A stretch of 64,000 nt of DNA from Alphaproteobacteria bacterium (lineage in GTDB: Bacteria > Pseudomonadota > Alphaproteobacteria > Reyranellales > Reyranellaceae): positions 682,001-746,000 of the forward strand of contig JAHBYP010000001.1 of assembly GCA_019635875.1 (NCBI GenBank), given 5' to 3'. Shown piece by piece: positions 25,729 to 35,077 of this stretch. The translations under genes were made by a program, and so were the position numbers. Each line of letters opens with the position of its first letter. The first letter of the stretch is position 1. The notes below the pieces were generated by a model. The model did no database searches. It was given only the letters and a program-made list of their open reading frames with translations, and had not been told where the DNA came from.

Positions 25729-26682
25729 ATGTCATTGTCGCCCGAGCTGTCGTCCCGCCTGTCGTTGCCATTGATCGCGGCGCCGATGTTCCTGGTCTCC
25801 GGCGTCGAGCTGGTGGTCGCCGCCTGCGTCGATGGCGTGGTCGGCTCGTTTCCCACCGCCAACGCCCGCACGATCGAGGAACTCGATGCCTGGCTGGGCG
25901 AGATGCGCGGCCGCGTCGGCGAGGCCGAGCAGCGCGCCGGCGGCCGGCTGGCGCCGATCTGCCCCAACTTGATCGTCCACCGCTCCAACACACGCCTGGC
26001 CGACGACCTGCAGGTGCTGCTGCGCCATCGCGTCGAGCTGGTGATCGCCAGCGTCGGCAGCCCGCACAACGTGATCGGGCCGCTGCACGATATCGGCTGT
26101 CGCGTCTTTACCGACGTCGCCTCCCTGCGCCACGCCGAGAAAGCGATCGAGGCGGGAAGCGACGGGCTCGTGCTGCTGACGGCGGGTGCCGGCGGGCAGA
26201 CCGGATGGGCCAATCCGTTCGCCTTCGTGCGCGCTGTGCGGGCGATCTGGGACGGGCCGCTGGTGCTGGCGGGCGGCATCGCCGATGGCCGCGCCCTGCG
26301 CGCCGCCGAGGTGCTGGGCTGCGACCTCGCCTACATGGGCACCAAATTCATCGCCACGCGCGAGAGCATGGCCAAGGAGGCCTACAAGGCCATGCTGGTG
26401 TCGGCGCGGCTCGACGACGTGCTGCTGACCCGCGCCTTCACCGGGCTGGAAACCAACATGCTCAGGCCCTCGATCGTCGCCGCCGGCGTCGACCCGGACA
26501 ATCTGCCGGCGCGCGGCGGCATCGACGTCGCCAAGGACATCAACAGCGGAACGCGCGAGCAGGGGACGCGGCGCTGGAAAGATATCTGGAGCGCGGGCCA
26601 CTCGGTGTCGGGCGTGGCCGATATCCCGGCGGCGTCGGACCTGATCGCCCGCACCCGCCAGGAGTACCGCGAGGCTTTCTGA
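25729..26682 (+). CDS. Nitronate monooxygenase-like (2-nitropropane dioxygenase family) flavoprotein
   Basis: 317 residues, FMN-binding TIM barrel: LPLIAAPMFLVSG at the start, then LLTAGAGGQTGWANPFAF and LVLAGGIADGRALRAAEVLG for phosphate binding. In classical nitronate monooxygenases the motif reads GGHxG, with His as catalytic base; here the position is Gln (GGQTG). This marks a separate subgroup whose substrate may not be a nitronate. The family oxidises nitroalkanes or acts as enoyl reductase-like flavoenzymes. Preceded by a CTAGCGT element that may be the -10 box. Confidence 0.85.
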   Translation: MSLSPELSSRLSLPLIAAPMFLVSGVELVVAACVDGVVGSFPTANARTIEELDAWLGEMRGRVGEAEQRAGGRLAPICPNLIVHRSNTRLADDLQVLLRHRVELVIASVGSPHNVIGPLHDIGCRVFTDVASLRHAEKAIEAGSDGLVLLTAGAGGQTGWANPFAFVRAVRAIWDGPLVLAGGIADGRALRAAEVLGCDLAYMGTKFIATRESMAKEAYKAMLVSARLDDVLLTRAFTGLETNMLRPSIVAAGVDPDNLPARGGIDVAKDINSGTREQGTRRWKDIWSAGHSVSGVADIPAASDLIARTRQEYREAF

Positions 26683-26751
26683 CATATGGGATGACAATTC
26701 GTTGAATTTATAGTATGTTAGTGAAATATCTTAAGGTAACTCTTTGGGAAC

Positions 26752-27279
26752 ATGGCGTTACACTTCCTGTCCGACGACGCCGAACGCTACCTGCCAGCCA
26801 CGGCGCTGCGGCGGGCGGGCATGTTCGTCTTCTTCCTGGTCGTCGTGACGCTGGTCTGCGGCATCGGGGCGTTCTACTCGCCGACGCACGATCCGCTCTG
26901 GTGGAACGCGCTGAAGAAGCCCGTCGGCATGCCGCCAAGCTGGATCATCCCGCCGATCTGGATGGCGATGTACGTCGCCATGGCGGTCGCGGTCTGGCTG
27001 GTCTGGCGCAGCGCCCCCTGGCACCGCACCGGCCCGGCGCAGCTCCTGTGGTGGACCCAGTTGACCCTCAACGCGATCTGGATGCCGTTGTTCTTCGGCA
27101 CCCATCGCGTCGGCCTCGCGGTTGCGGTGATCTTCGTGCTGCTCGTGGCGATCGGCGCCACCCTCGGCACCTTCCGCCAGCACTCCAGAATCGCCGCCTG
27201 GCTGCTCGTACCCTATGTCGTCTGGGTCGGCTTCCTGGCGATGCTGAGCATGCAGATCTGGCAGCTCAACCTGGCTTAG
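26752..27279 (+). CDS. TspO/MBR family tryptophan-rich membrane protein
   Basis: 175 residues, five predicted helices and many Trp residues. Family signature segments: WWNALKKPVGMPPSWIIPPIW (first loop), then LNAIWMPLFFG and AAWLLVPYVVWVGFLAML. TspO proteins bind porphyrins and influence tetrapyrrole and stress responses in alphaproteobacteria. The upstream 69 bases are unusually AT-rich (TTTATAGTATGTTAG) and may contain the promoter. The end overlaps the convergent usg gene by 4 bp. A heme/siroheme link to the nearby cysG is possible but not shown. Confidence 0.87.
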   Translation: MALHFLSDDAERYLPATALRRAGMFVFFLVVVTLVCGIGAFYSPTHDPLWWNALKKPVGMPPSWIIPPIWMAMYVAMAVAVWLVWRSAPWHRTGPAQLLWWTQLTLNAIWMPLFFGTHRVGLAVAVIFVLLVAIGATLGTFRQHSRIAAWLLVPYVVWVGFLAMLSMQIWQLNLA

Positions 27280-27542
27280 TGCACCGTCGCCAGGATCTGG
27301 GCGAAGCGGAACTCGGCCGGCTGGATGAGGCCGGCGCTGGCGATGCGCACGCGGTGCAGTTTGCCGTCCAGGTTGGTCTGCCAGAAGGTCAGGAACTTCG
27401 TCAGCACCGGGTACTTCGGCGCGATGTCGAGATCCTGCCAGATGAATGTCTGCAGCAGGTTCTGATGATCCGGCAGGAAATAGAGGATCTCCGCGGTGGT
27501 CAGTCGGTAGTCGCGCAGCTGCTTCTCGAAGGCATCAGACAT
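27276..27542 (-). CDS. usg: Usg family protein
   Basis: 88 residues. Near-family segments LTTAEILYFLPDHQNLLQTF and IWQDLDIAPKYPVL identify Usg, a small alphaproteobacterial protein first described beside tryptophan genes in Caulobacter. Function is unknown. The ATG with GAAGAGG 8 bases upstream was chosen over a GTG nine bases further 5'. No trp gene is in the window, so the usual linkage is lost here. Confidence 0.88.
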   Translation of the reverse strand: MSDAFEKQLRDYRLTTAEILYFLPDHQNLLQTFIWQDLDIAPKYPVLTKFLTFWQTNLDGKLHRVRIASAGLIQPAEFRFAQILATVH

Positions 27543-27675
27543 CTCGAACACCTCTTCGCGGGTGGATTCAAACGTCGAGGGACGTCGATGGTCTCGCGAG
27601 ATTCATGCCAACGCAATGGAAATCGCGTTTGAAATCAACATATTAGCAGCCATGCGACACGATTGCTGCTGATCC

Positions 27676-27704
27676 TTGACTAAATTCGGGCAAACCCCTA
27701 CATC
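27676..27704 (+). promoter_or_regulatory. groESL promoter
   Basis: TTGACT and TACATC separated by 17 bases, ending 11 bases before the CIRCE element. The same stretch (CTTGACT ... CCCCTACAT) also fits an alphaproteobacterial heat-shock sigma-32 promoter, so dual control is possible. Assigned by eye. Confidence 0.65.
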
Positions 27705-27714
27705 CCGCGCGCGT

Positions 27715-27741
27715 TTGGCACTCACGATTCAGGAGTGCTAA
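27715..27741. promoter_or_regulatory. CIRCE element (HrcA operator)
   Basis: TTGGCACTC, nine bases, GAGTGCTAA. This matches the CIRCE consensus (TTAGCACTC-N9-GAGTGCTAA) with one change in the left arm. HrcA binds CIRCE and represses groESL in the absence of heat stress. It lies 61 bases before the groES start. hrcA itself is not in the window. Confidence 0.95.
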
Positions 27742-27801
27742 CAGCAATCTTGTTACCCGGCCCTGAGAGGGGCCTCGTTTGACCCAAGGAGGAGGGAGTT
27801 C

Positions 27802-28119
27802 ATGAGCTTTCGTCCGCTGCATGACCGCGTCGTGGTGAAGCGCGTCGCGGAAGAAGAGAAGACCAAGGGTGGGATCATCATCCCCGACACCGCCAAGGAA
27901 AAGCCGATGGAAGGCGAGATCGTCGCCGTCGGCCCGGGCGCCCGCGACGAGAAGGGCACTCTGGTGCCGCTCGACGTCAAGGTCGGCGACCGCATCCTGT
28001 TCGGCAAGTGGTCGGGCACCGAGGTCAAGCTCGACGGCGTCGATCTGCTGATCATGAAGGAGAGCGACGTCATGGGCATCCTCGAGGCGCCCGCGAAGTC
28101 CGCCAGGAAAGCCGCCTGA
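27802..28119 (+). CDS. groES: Co-chaperonin GroES
   Basis: 105 residues with the Cpn10 start [20 protein letters not shown], the mobile-loop segment [20 protein letters not shown] and a C-terminal [13 protein letters not shown]. It caps the GroEL ring during folding cycles. GGAGGAGGGAG lies 8 bases before the ATG. First gene of the CIRCE-controlled operon. Ten or so residues longer than E. coli GroES, with a basic tail. Confidence 0.97.
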   Translation: MSFRPLHDRVVVKRVAEEEKTKGGIIIPDTAKEKPMEGEIVAVGPGARDEKGTLVPLDVKVGDRILFGKWSGTEVKLDGVDLLIMKESDVMGILEAPAKSARKAA

Positions 28120-28149
28120 GACCGTCGCGCATCGCGCACGGTCTTTTTT
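28120..28149 (+). terminator. Possible intrinsic terminator/attenuator between groES and groEL
   Basis: GACCGT and ACGGTC can pair around a 12-base GC-rich loop that can itself pair partly, and six T residues follow at once. This has the form of an intrinsic terminator placed one base after the groES stop and 26 bases before groEL. If active it would give more groES than groEL transcript. Confidence 0.6.
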
Positions 28150-28154
28150 GTTGA

Positions 28155-29819
<1,665 letters not shown>

Positions 29820-29853
29820 GGTCCGTCGCCGATCCTGCCGGATCGGAAGTGGA

Positions 29854-29886
29854 GGGCCGGGGAGCGATCCCCGGCCCTTCTTCTTT
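29854..29886 (+). terminator. Intrinsic terminator after groEL
   Basis: A perfect 10-bp stem GGGCCGGGGA / TCCCCGGCCC with a GCGA tetraloop, followed by TTCTTCTTT. Ends the groESL transcript. Confidence 0.88.
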
Positions 29887-29903
29887 GCGTGTATGATCGG
29901 CGC

Positions 29904-32168
29904 ATGGTCCTGCCGCGACTGCTGGGCGTCGCTCTGTGCCTCGCCGCCATGGCGTGGTCGGCCGCCGCGCGCGCGCAGGAAGTGCCGCGGCCGGTCGCCG
30001 TGCACGGCCTCGACGGCGTGGTCGACCTGGCGCCGGCCGCCGCCTTCCTCGTCGATCCCGAACATCGCCTCGCGCTCAGCGACGTCGCCTCACCGGCGTT
30101 CGCCGTCCGCTTCAGGCCCGACGGACGCTCGGCGCCTTCCTTCGGGCTGACCCGTGCGGCGGTGTGGATGCGGATCGACGTCGACTGGCGCGTCGATGAC
30201 CGTGAGCAGTGGTGGCTGCTGATCCGGCACGGCGGCATGGATCGCGTCGATCTCTACCTGCCGCAGCCGGGCGGTCCCTATCGCCTGCTCTCGGCCGGCC
30301 TCGACGTGCCGCACACCTTCGAGCCGGCGCCGCATCGCCGCATCGCCTTCCGCCTGCCGCCTGAGTTCCAGGGCGGCACCCTCTATCTCAAGGTGGTCAG
30401 CGCCGGGCCGATCCGTCTGCCGGTGCAGATCGTCGACGCGATCGCCTTCGAGCGGCGCGAGGCGATCGAGTACGTGCTGCTTGCCGGCTATTGCGGCCTG
30501 TTGCTGGCGCTGGCCGTGTACATGACGACGATCTGGTTCGCCGTGCGGCCGCCCGGCGCACTGTGGCTTGCGGCCGCCGTCGTCTCGCTGCTCGTCAGCG
30601 TCGTCGTCAGTCACGGCCTGATCGGCGAGCTGGTCTCGCCCGGGCTGCAGCCGCCGGCGCGAGAGGTCGGGCTGGTCGCGGCACTGATCGGCATCATCTG
30701 CAGCAATCTGTTCATTGTCGAGTTCCTTGGCCTGCGCGCGTCGTATCGCGCCCTGGCGCTGGGTTTCACCGCTGCGAATGCCGGTCTGGCCGCCGCCGCA
30801 ATCGTCGTCCTCGTCGATCCGCTGATCGGACGCATCGCGAGCGCCGGCCTGGCGGTGGTCACCACCATCCTCGGCGTCTGCGCCGTGATCGTGGCGCTGG
30901 CCGAGCGGCGCGCCGGCGCGATCGCATTGGCCCTGGGCTGGCTGGTCGGCAAGGCCGGCGGCATCATGCTGCACGTCATGGCGTGGGCCGCGCTGGTGAC
31001 ACCCGCCGCCACCGGCCTGCTGGGCTTCGGCGCCGTGGTCCTGGCCGCGCTGCTGGCCGTGGTGGCGATGGCCGGCCGACTGCGCGACGAACGGCTGCGC
31101 GCCGAGGCGGCGCTGCGCGACAGCGAGGCGCGCTTCCGCGACTTCGCCAACGCCTCTTCGGACTGGTTCTGGGAGACCGACGCGGAGCGCCGCTTCACGC
31201 ATTTCGGCGGCGCGGCGCTGAAGATGATCGGCTTCGAGCAGGCGCGTGCGCTGGGTCGCCGCGCCTTCGAGGTCGCCTCGCTGCGCCCCAGCGAGGACGT
31301 CGACGCGATCTCCCGGGCAATCGCCGAGCGGCGGCCGTTCCGCGATGCCATCTACAGCTATCGCCAGCGCGCCGACGAGACGCGCTATCTCAGGGTCAGC
31401 GGCGTGCCGATCTTCGACGCCGAGGGCCGTTTCGCCGGCTATCGCGGCGTCGCCGCCGACATCACCGAGGAACGCCGCGCGCGCGAGGCGCGCCAGCAGC
31501 GCGAGAAGCTGGCGGCGCTCGGCCAGCTTGCCGGCGGCGTGGCGCACGAGATCAACAACATGCTGCACCCGGTGCTGAACTTCGCGCGCGAGGCGCGCGA
31601 GGTGCCGCCTTCACGCGAGGCCGACCGCCGGCGCTATCTCGACATCGTCATCGACAACACGCGCAAGGCCGGCGAGATCGTCAGCCGCGTGCTGGCCTTC
31701 GCCCGCGGCGAGGCGGCGCGGCCGCGCGAGATCGACCTCGCGCAGGCGCTGCGCGACGCCCTCGACCTGGCGCGCGGTGCGCTGCCGCCGGAGGTCGTAC
31801 TCGAAGCCGACGTCCCGGCCAGCTGCGGCTTCGCGCGCGTGGCGCCGGCAGAGATCACGCAGGTCGTGCTCAATCTCACCGTCAACGCCGTGCAGGCGAT
31901 GAAGGGCGGCGGCACGCTGGGCATCTCGCTGGCGCGGGGCGCGAGCGGCGGCGCGCGGCTGATCGTGAGCGACACCGGCGAGGGCATGGACGAGGCGACC
32001 CGCGCGCGGCTGTTCGAGCCGTTCTTCACCACGCGCGGCGAGAGCGGCACGGGTCTGGGCCTCTCGGTCGTCTACGGCATCGTCACCAGCTGGCGCGGCG
32101 CGATCGGCGTCGAGAGCCGGCCTGGCGGCGGCACGCGCTTCACCATCGACATCCCGGCGGCGGACTGA
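29904..32168 (+). CDS. 7TMR-DISM sensor histidine kinase with PAS domain
   Basis: 754 residues. Order: signal peptide (1-25, ending ARAQE); a periplasmic 7TMR-DISM extracellular domain (~30-180); seven membrane helices (~190-390); a PAS domain (~405-525); HisKA with the phosphorylated H548 (GGVAHEINNML); an HATPase domain with N-box NLTVNAVQAM, DTGEGMD and GTGLGLSVV. Periplasmic DISM domains are thought to bind small ligands such as carbohydrates. The response regulator gene 80 bp downstream is the evident partner. The start was placed at the ATG giving a clean signal peptide, 12-18 bases past the groEL terminator. Confidence 0.92.
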   Translation: MVLPRLLGVALCLAAMAWSAAARAQEVPRPVAVHGLDGVVDLAPAAAFLVDPEHRLALSDVASPAFAVRFRPDGRSAPSFGLTRAAVWMRIDVDWRVDDREQWWLLIRHGGMDRVDLYLPQPGGPYRLLSAGLDVPHTFEPAPHRRIAFRLPPEFQGGTLYLKVVSAGPIRLPVQIVDAIAFERREAIEYVLLAGYCGLLLALAVYMTTIWFAVRPPGALWLAAAVVSLLVSVVVSHGLIGELVSPGLQPPAREVGLVAALIGIICSNLFIVEFLGLRASYRALALGFTAANAGLAAAAIVVLVDPLIGRIASAGLAVVTTILGVCAVIVALAERRAGAIALALGWLVGKAGGIMLHVMAWAALVTPAATGLLGFGAVVLAALLAVVAMAGRLRDERLRAEAALRDSEARFRDFANASSDWFWETDAERRFTHFGGAALKMIGFEQARALGRRAFEVASLRPSEDVDAISRAIAERRPFRDAIYSYRQRADETRYLRVSGVPIFDAEGRFAGYRGVAADITEERRAREARQQREKLAALGQLAGGVAHEINNMLHPVLNFAREAREVPPSREADRRRYLDIVIDNTRKAGEIVSRVLAFARGEAARPREIDLAQALRDALDLARGALPPEVVLEADVPASCGFARVAPAEITQVVLNLTVNAVQAMKGGGTLGISLARGASGGARLIVSDTGEGMDEATRARLFEPFFTTRGESGTGLGLSVVYGIVTSWRGAIGVESRPGGGTRFTIDIPAAD

Positions 32169-32248
32169 CGGCGGCCTTGCGCGCGGGCATCAGGGCTGCT
32201 CAATCTGCAGGCGCCGAATCTCGTCGCTGCTGTCCACTGGAGCGTAAC

Positions 32249-32626
32249 ATGGCCAAGGGCCGCATCCTCGTTGTCGACGACGTCGACGCCGTGCGCGAGT
32301 CGCTGCGCCTGGCGCTGGAGCGCGCCGGCTACGAGGTCGACGAGGCCGCCGACGGGGAGGAGGCACTGTCCATCGCGCGGCGCCGACCGTCGGACGCGGT
32401 GGTCGCCGACCTGTGGATGCCGAGGCTCGATGGCATCGAGCTGCTCAAGGCGCTGCGCCACGAGCGGCCCGGGCTGAAGGTGATCGCCATCTCCGGCGGC
32501 GGCGCCGGCATGTCGCTGGAGGTCGCCGCGTCGCTGGCGCGCGCCTGGGGCGCTGAGGACGTGCTGGTCAAGCCATTCGACAACGAGACCCTGGTGGCGC
32601 GCCTCGACGCCATGCTCGACGAGTAG
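32249..32626 (+). CDS. Single-domain response regulator
   Basis: 125 residues, receiver domain only: acidic pair D10-D11 (VVDDVD), phosphorylated D54 in VVADLWMP and K108 in VLVKPF. No output domain, so it works as a CheY-like protein or phosphotransfer partner. It follows the 7TMR-DISM kinase and is the likely phosphate acceptor. The stop codon is immediately followed by a family A palindrome. Confidence 0.92.
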   Translation: MAKGRILVVDDVDAVRESLRLALERAGYEVDEAADGEEALSIARRRPSDAVVADLWMPRLDGIELLKALRHERPGLKVIAISGGGAGMSLEVAASLARAWGAEDVLVKPFDNETLVARLDAMLDE

Positions 32627-32693
32627 CTGTCATCCCGAACGAAGCGAGGGATCCAGGGGTGGCCTGGATCCCTCACTTCGTTCGGGATGACAG
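32627..32693. repeat. Palindromic intergenic repeat, family A, copy 2
   Basis: Arms CTGTCATCCCGAACGAAGCG and its near-complete inverted copy meet around a short GGGGTGG centre. It begins at the base after the response regulator stop and lies between convergent genes, so a transcript hairpin could end both. Confidence 0.85.
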
Positions 32694-32718
32694 AGGGCTG
32701 TCTGCCTCTGATGGAGTC

Positions 32719-33228
32719 TTACGTCCGCCGCCGGCCGCGCGGCGGGAACGGGCTGCTGCGCGGCAGCTCGCGCACCAGCACCTCCAGCGCCTCGACCAAG
32801 GCCTCGCTGCGTGCGCCGTCGAGCGCCTCGAGCAGGCTGCGCAGGGGCAGGCGCGGGTCGTGGTGCAGCAGGGCGCGGCCGTTGTCGGTGACCTCGATGA
32901 GATCGGCGCGCCGGCTGCGCGGATTGGGCCGGCGCTCGAGCAGGCCCTTGTCGACCAGCGTGCGGATGGTGCGCGCCACCGGCGCGATGCTCATGTCCTG
33001 GAAGCGTGCCAGGCCCGAGGCGGTGCGCGCCGGCACGTCGACCTCGGCGAAATAGCGCAGGGCCACCCACTGGGCGGGATAAAGGCCCTGGGCATAGCCC
33101 GCGCCATGGATCATGCGACTGACCTGCTCGAGGAGCATGACGATGCCCTGGGCGGGGACTGGCTTTTGCATGAGGGAACGGTGGATTTCGCTGACGGGGA
33201 CGTCGGACGTTCTGGAGAGAACCTGCAT
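32719..33228 (-). CDS. MarR family transcriptional regulator
   Basis: 169 residues with a winged helix: ALRYFAEVDVPARTASGLARF, then SIAPVARTIRTLVDKGLLER as recognition region and RRADLIEVTDNGRALL as wing. MarR proteins repress neighbouring genes and respond to phenolic or other small ligands. AGAGG lies 9 bases before the ATG. The nearest divergent gene is the NUDIX hydrolase; a target is not evident. Confidence 0.87.
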   Translation of the reverse strand: MQVLSRTSDVPVSEIHRSLMQKPVPAQGIVMLLEQVSRMIHGAGYAQGLYPAQWVALRYFAEVDVPARTASGLARFQDMSIAPVARTIRTLVDKGLLERRPNPRSRRADLIEVTDNGRALLHHDPRLPLRSLLEALDGARSEALVEALEVLVRELPRSSPFPPRGRRRT

Positions 33229-33373
33229 GCGTCGAACCTCTGCGCTACAGTGAACCCCCCAGGATTGGTGGCACAGGGATTTTCTCAGGCCAAGGGGACT
33301 GTTCGGATTATTGGTGACGACTGATCACCATGACCTCATTTTTTGCGAAGCATTCGCGCGGAGGTGCGCCGTC

Positions 33374-33763
33374 TTGACGATTCCCGTGTCGGTCAAAGGG
33401 GTTGTCGTGGTCGATGGCCGCGTGCTGTTGCTGCGCAACGAGCGCGACGAGTGGGACCTGCCGGGCGGTCGGCCGGACGCCGGCGAGACCTACGAAACGG
33501 CGGTGATCCGCGAGGCGCGCGAGGAAGCCAATGTCGAGGTGGCGATCGTCGATCGCCTGGATGACTGGCGCTACGAGGTCCTGCCCGGCCGCTTCGTGCG
33601 AATCCTCGCCTATGGCTGCCGTGTGCTCGACGCCTCGCGGGCGGCGCTGGGCGAGGAGCACCTCGAGCTGCGCTTCTTCGCGCCCGAGGAGCTGCCGGGC
33701 CTGCGCCTGCACGAGGGCTATCGCCGGGTCATCGACCGCTGGCTTGCACGCGCCACTCGATAA
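33374..33763 (+). CDS. NUDIX hydrolase
   Basis: 129 residues. The start is TTG with GGAGG at 9-base spacing and gives TIPVSVKGVVV, a normal NUDIX opening. The NUDIX box is GGRPDAGETYETAVIREARE followed by EANVEV: the catalytic glutamates are present, but the usual Gly near the end is Asn. The family hydrolyses nucleoside diphosphate derivatives; specificity unknown. It converges with and overlaps the end of the next gene by 35 bp. Confidence 0.86.
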   Translation: MTIPVSVKGVVVVDGRVLLLRNERDEWDLPGGRPDAGETYETAVIREAREEANVEVAIVDRLDDWRYEVLPGRFVRILAYGCRVLDASRAALGEEHLELRFFAPEELPGLRLHEGYRRVIDRWLARATR

Positions 33764-34769
33764 CCCAGTCGTCGCCGTCGCGCCGGCGATGCGTTTCGAG
33801 ACGCAGGAAGCGGTCGCTGGCCGCGAGCGCGCCTTGCCACAAACCGTTCCAGGCGTCGAAGGCGGCGAGAGCCTGCGCATCGTCGCCCAGCTCGACGCCG
33901 CGCATCAGCTTCCAGCCGCGCTGCACGACGCGCGCGCCCTGCGGCGTGACGTCCTCGCCCTGCGCCGCCAGCAGGCTGGCGAGAAAGGCGCCGAAGCCGC
34001 CGGTCTCGCCGCCGAGCCGCGCGGCGCACTCGTCGAAATACTGCATGCCGACCAGCCGCGCGGCGCGGCCGACCTCGACGCGCACGCCCTCGGCGCCGAT
34101 CAGCTCCAGCAGCGTCGGCAGCAGGCTGCGCACGTATTCCATGGCGTAGGAGCGGTAGACCTTGTGCAGGCGCGCCTGCGGCCAGCTGGCGACATCGAGG
34201 GTGGGCGCCTGCGCGGCGTCGAAGCGCGGCATGGTCTCGTCGTCGACGAAGCGCACGCGCTCGTGTTCGGCGAGGTCGCGATCGTATTCGCAGTAATAGC
34301 CTTCCAGACCGGGCGCGCCGGTCGTGATCATGCCGGTGCAGACGAAGCCCAGCCGCGGATTGCCGAGCGAGACGCCGTTGTGGCCGTGCCAGCCGTGCAG
34401 CATCGCGGCGTTGACCTCGTGCGGCACGGCGCAGACCGCTGTGCCGCGCCAGATCCAGCGCGGCGGCGGATAGCGCACCCAGACCTTGCGGTCGGACTCC
34501 AGGACGTACTCGGTCTTCACGCCGCCCACGGCGTTGGAAAGGTAGTGGTACTGCGCGCAGGCCACGGCGTGCGGCAGCCCGTCGAGTCCGAGCTTGACCA
34601 GGCCCGGCTTGAATTTCTCCAGGTGCTGGCGCCGGAAGTGGCGGAACACGAACTCGCGCGCGGTGTCGCTGCCGCGGCGCGTGACCAGGCTCAGCACCAC
34701 GCCGGTCATCAGGGCGTTGTAGAGATCGGCGATCGCCTGGCTCGCCCCGCCGCCGTCCTGCATGGTCAT
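33729..34769 (-). CDS. Conserved hypothetical protein (346 residues)
   Basis: I do not recognise this protein. It is soluble, about 346 residues from the ATG two bases after the DUF1330 stop, and rich in Trp and Tyr (VRYPPPRWIWRGTAVCAVPH, HGWHGHNG). It includes the segments LGFVCTGMITTGAPGLEGYY and FDAWNGLWQGALAAS. The pattern of a His/Cys-containing centre suggests an enzyme. Weak resemblance to L-2-amino-thiazoline-4-carboxylate hydrolase-type proteins came to mind but I cannot support it. Genes for DUF1330 and a sulfurtransferase lie upstream in the same direction. Confidence 0.75.
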   Translation of the reverse strand: MTMQDGGGASQAIADLYNALMTGVVLSLVTRRGSDTAREFVFRHFRRQHLEKFKPGLVKLGLDGLPHAVACAQYHYLSNAVGGVKTEYVLESDRKVWVRYPPPRWIWRGTAVCAVPHEVNAAMLHGWHGHNGVSLGNPRLGFVCTGMITTGAPGLEGYYCEYDRDLAEHERVRFVDDETMPRFDAAQAPTLDVASWPQARLHKVYRSYAMEYVRSLLPTLLELIGAEGVRVEVGRAARLVGMQYFDECAARLGGETGGFGAFLASLLAAQGEDVTPQGARVVQRGWKLMRGVELGDDAQALAAFDAWNGLWQGALAASDRFLRLETHRRRDGDDWVIEWRVQASGR

Positions 34770-34771
34770 GC

Positions 34772-35068
34772 TCACCCCGGCGGCACGCCGTCGACCAGCA
34801 CGGCCTTGCTCCTGCCGGCCTTCAGCCGCATCGCCAGCACCGGCTTGTAGTCTTCCGAATGATAGAAGCGGCGCGCCGTCGCCATGTCGGGAAACTCGAG
34901 CACGACCATGCGCGAGGGCGTCCAGCCGCCTTCGAGGCTGTCGCATTCGCCGCCGCGCACGATGAACTTGCCGCCGAACTTGGCGACCAGGCCGGGCGTG
35001 TGCTTGCGGTACTCCGCCATCAGCTCGGCGTCGGTGGTCTCGATCTCGACGATCAGGTAGGCAGCCAT
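34772..35068 (-). CDS. DUF1330 family protein
   Basis: 98 residues, ferredoxin-like dimeric alpha/beta barrel fold of the DUF1330 group: AYLIVEIETTDAELMAEYRK at the start and MVVLEFPDMATARRFYHSEDY later. Function unknown; many act as small ligand-binding dimers or oxygenase-like proteins. Nine bases separate it from the upstream sulfurtransferase gene and two from the downstream hypothetical gene, so the three form one operon. Confidence 0.88.
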   Translation of the reverse strand: MAAYLIVEIETTDAELMAEYRKHTPGLVAKFGGKFIVRGGECDSLEGGWTPSRMVVLEFPDMATARRFYHSEDYKPVLAMRLKAGRSKAVLVDGVPPG

Positions 35069-35077
35069 GGTCTTCCT

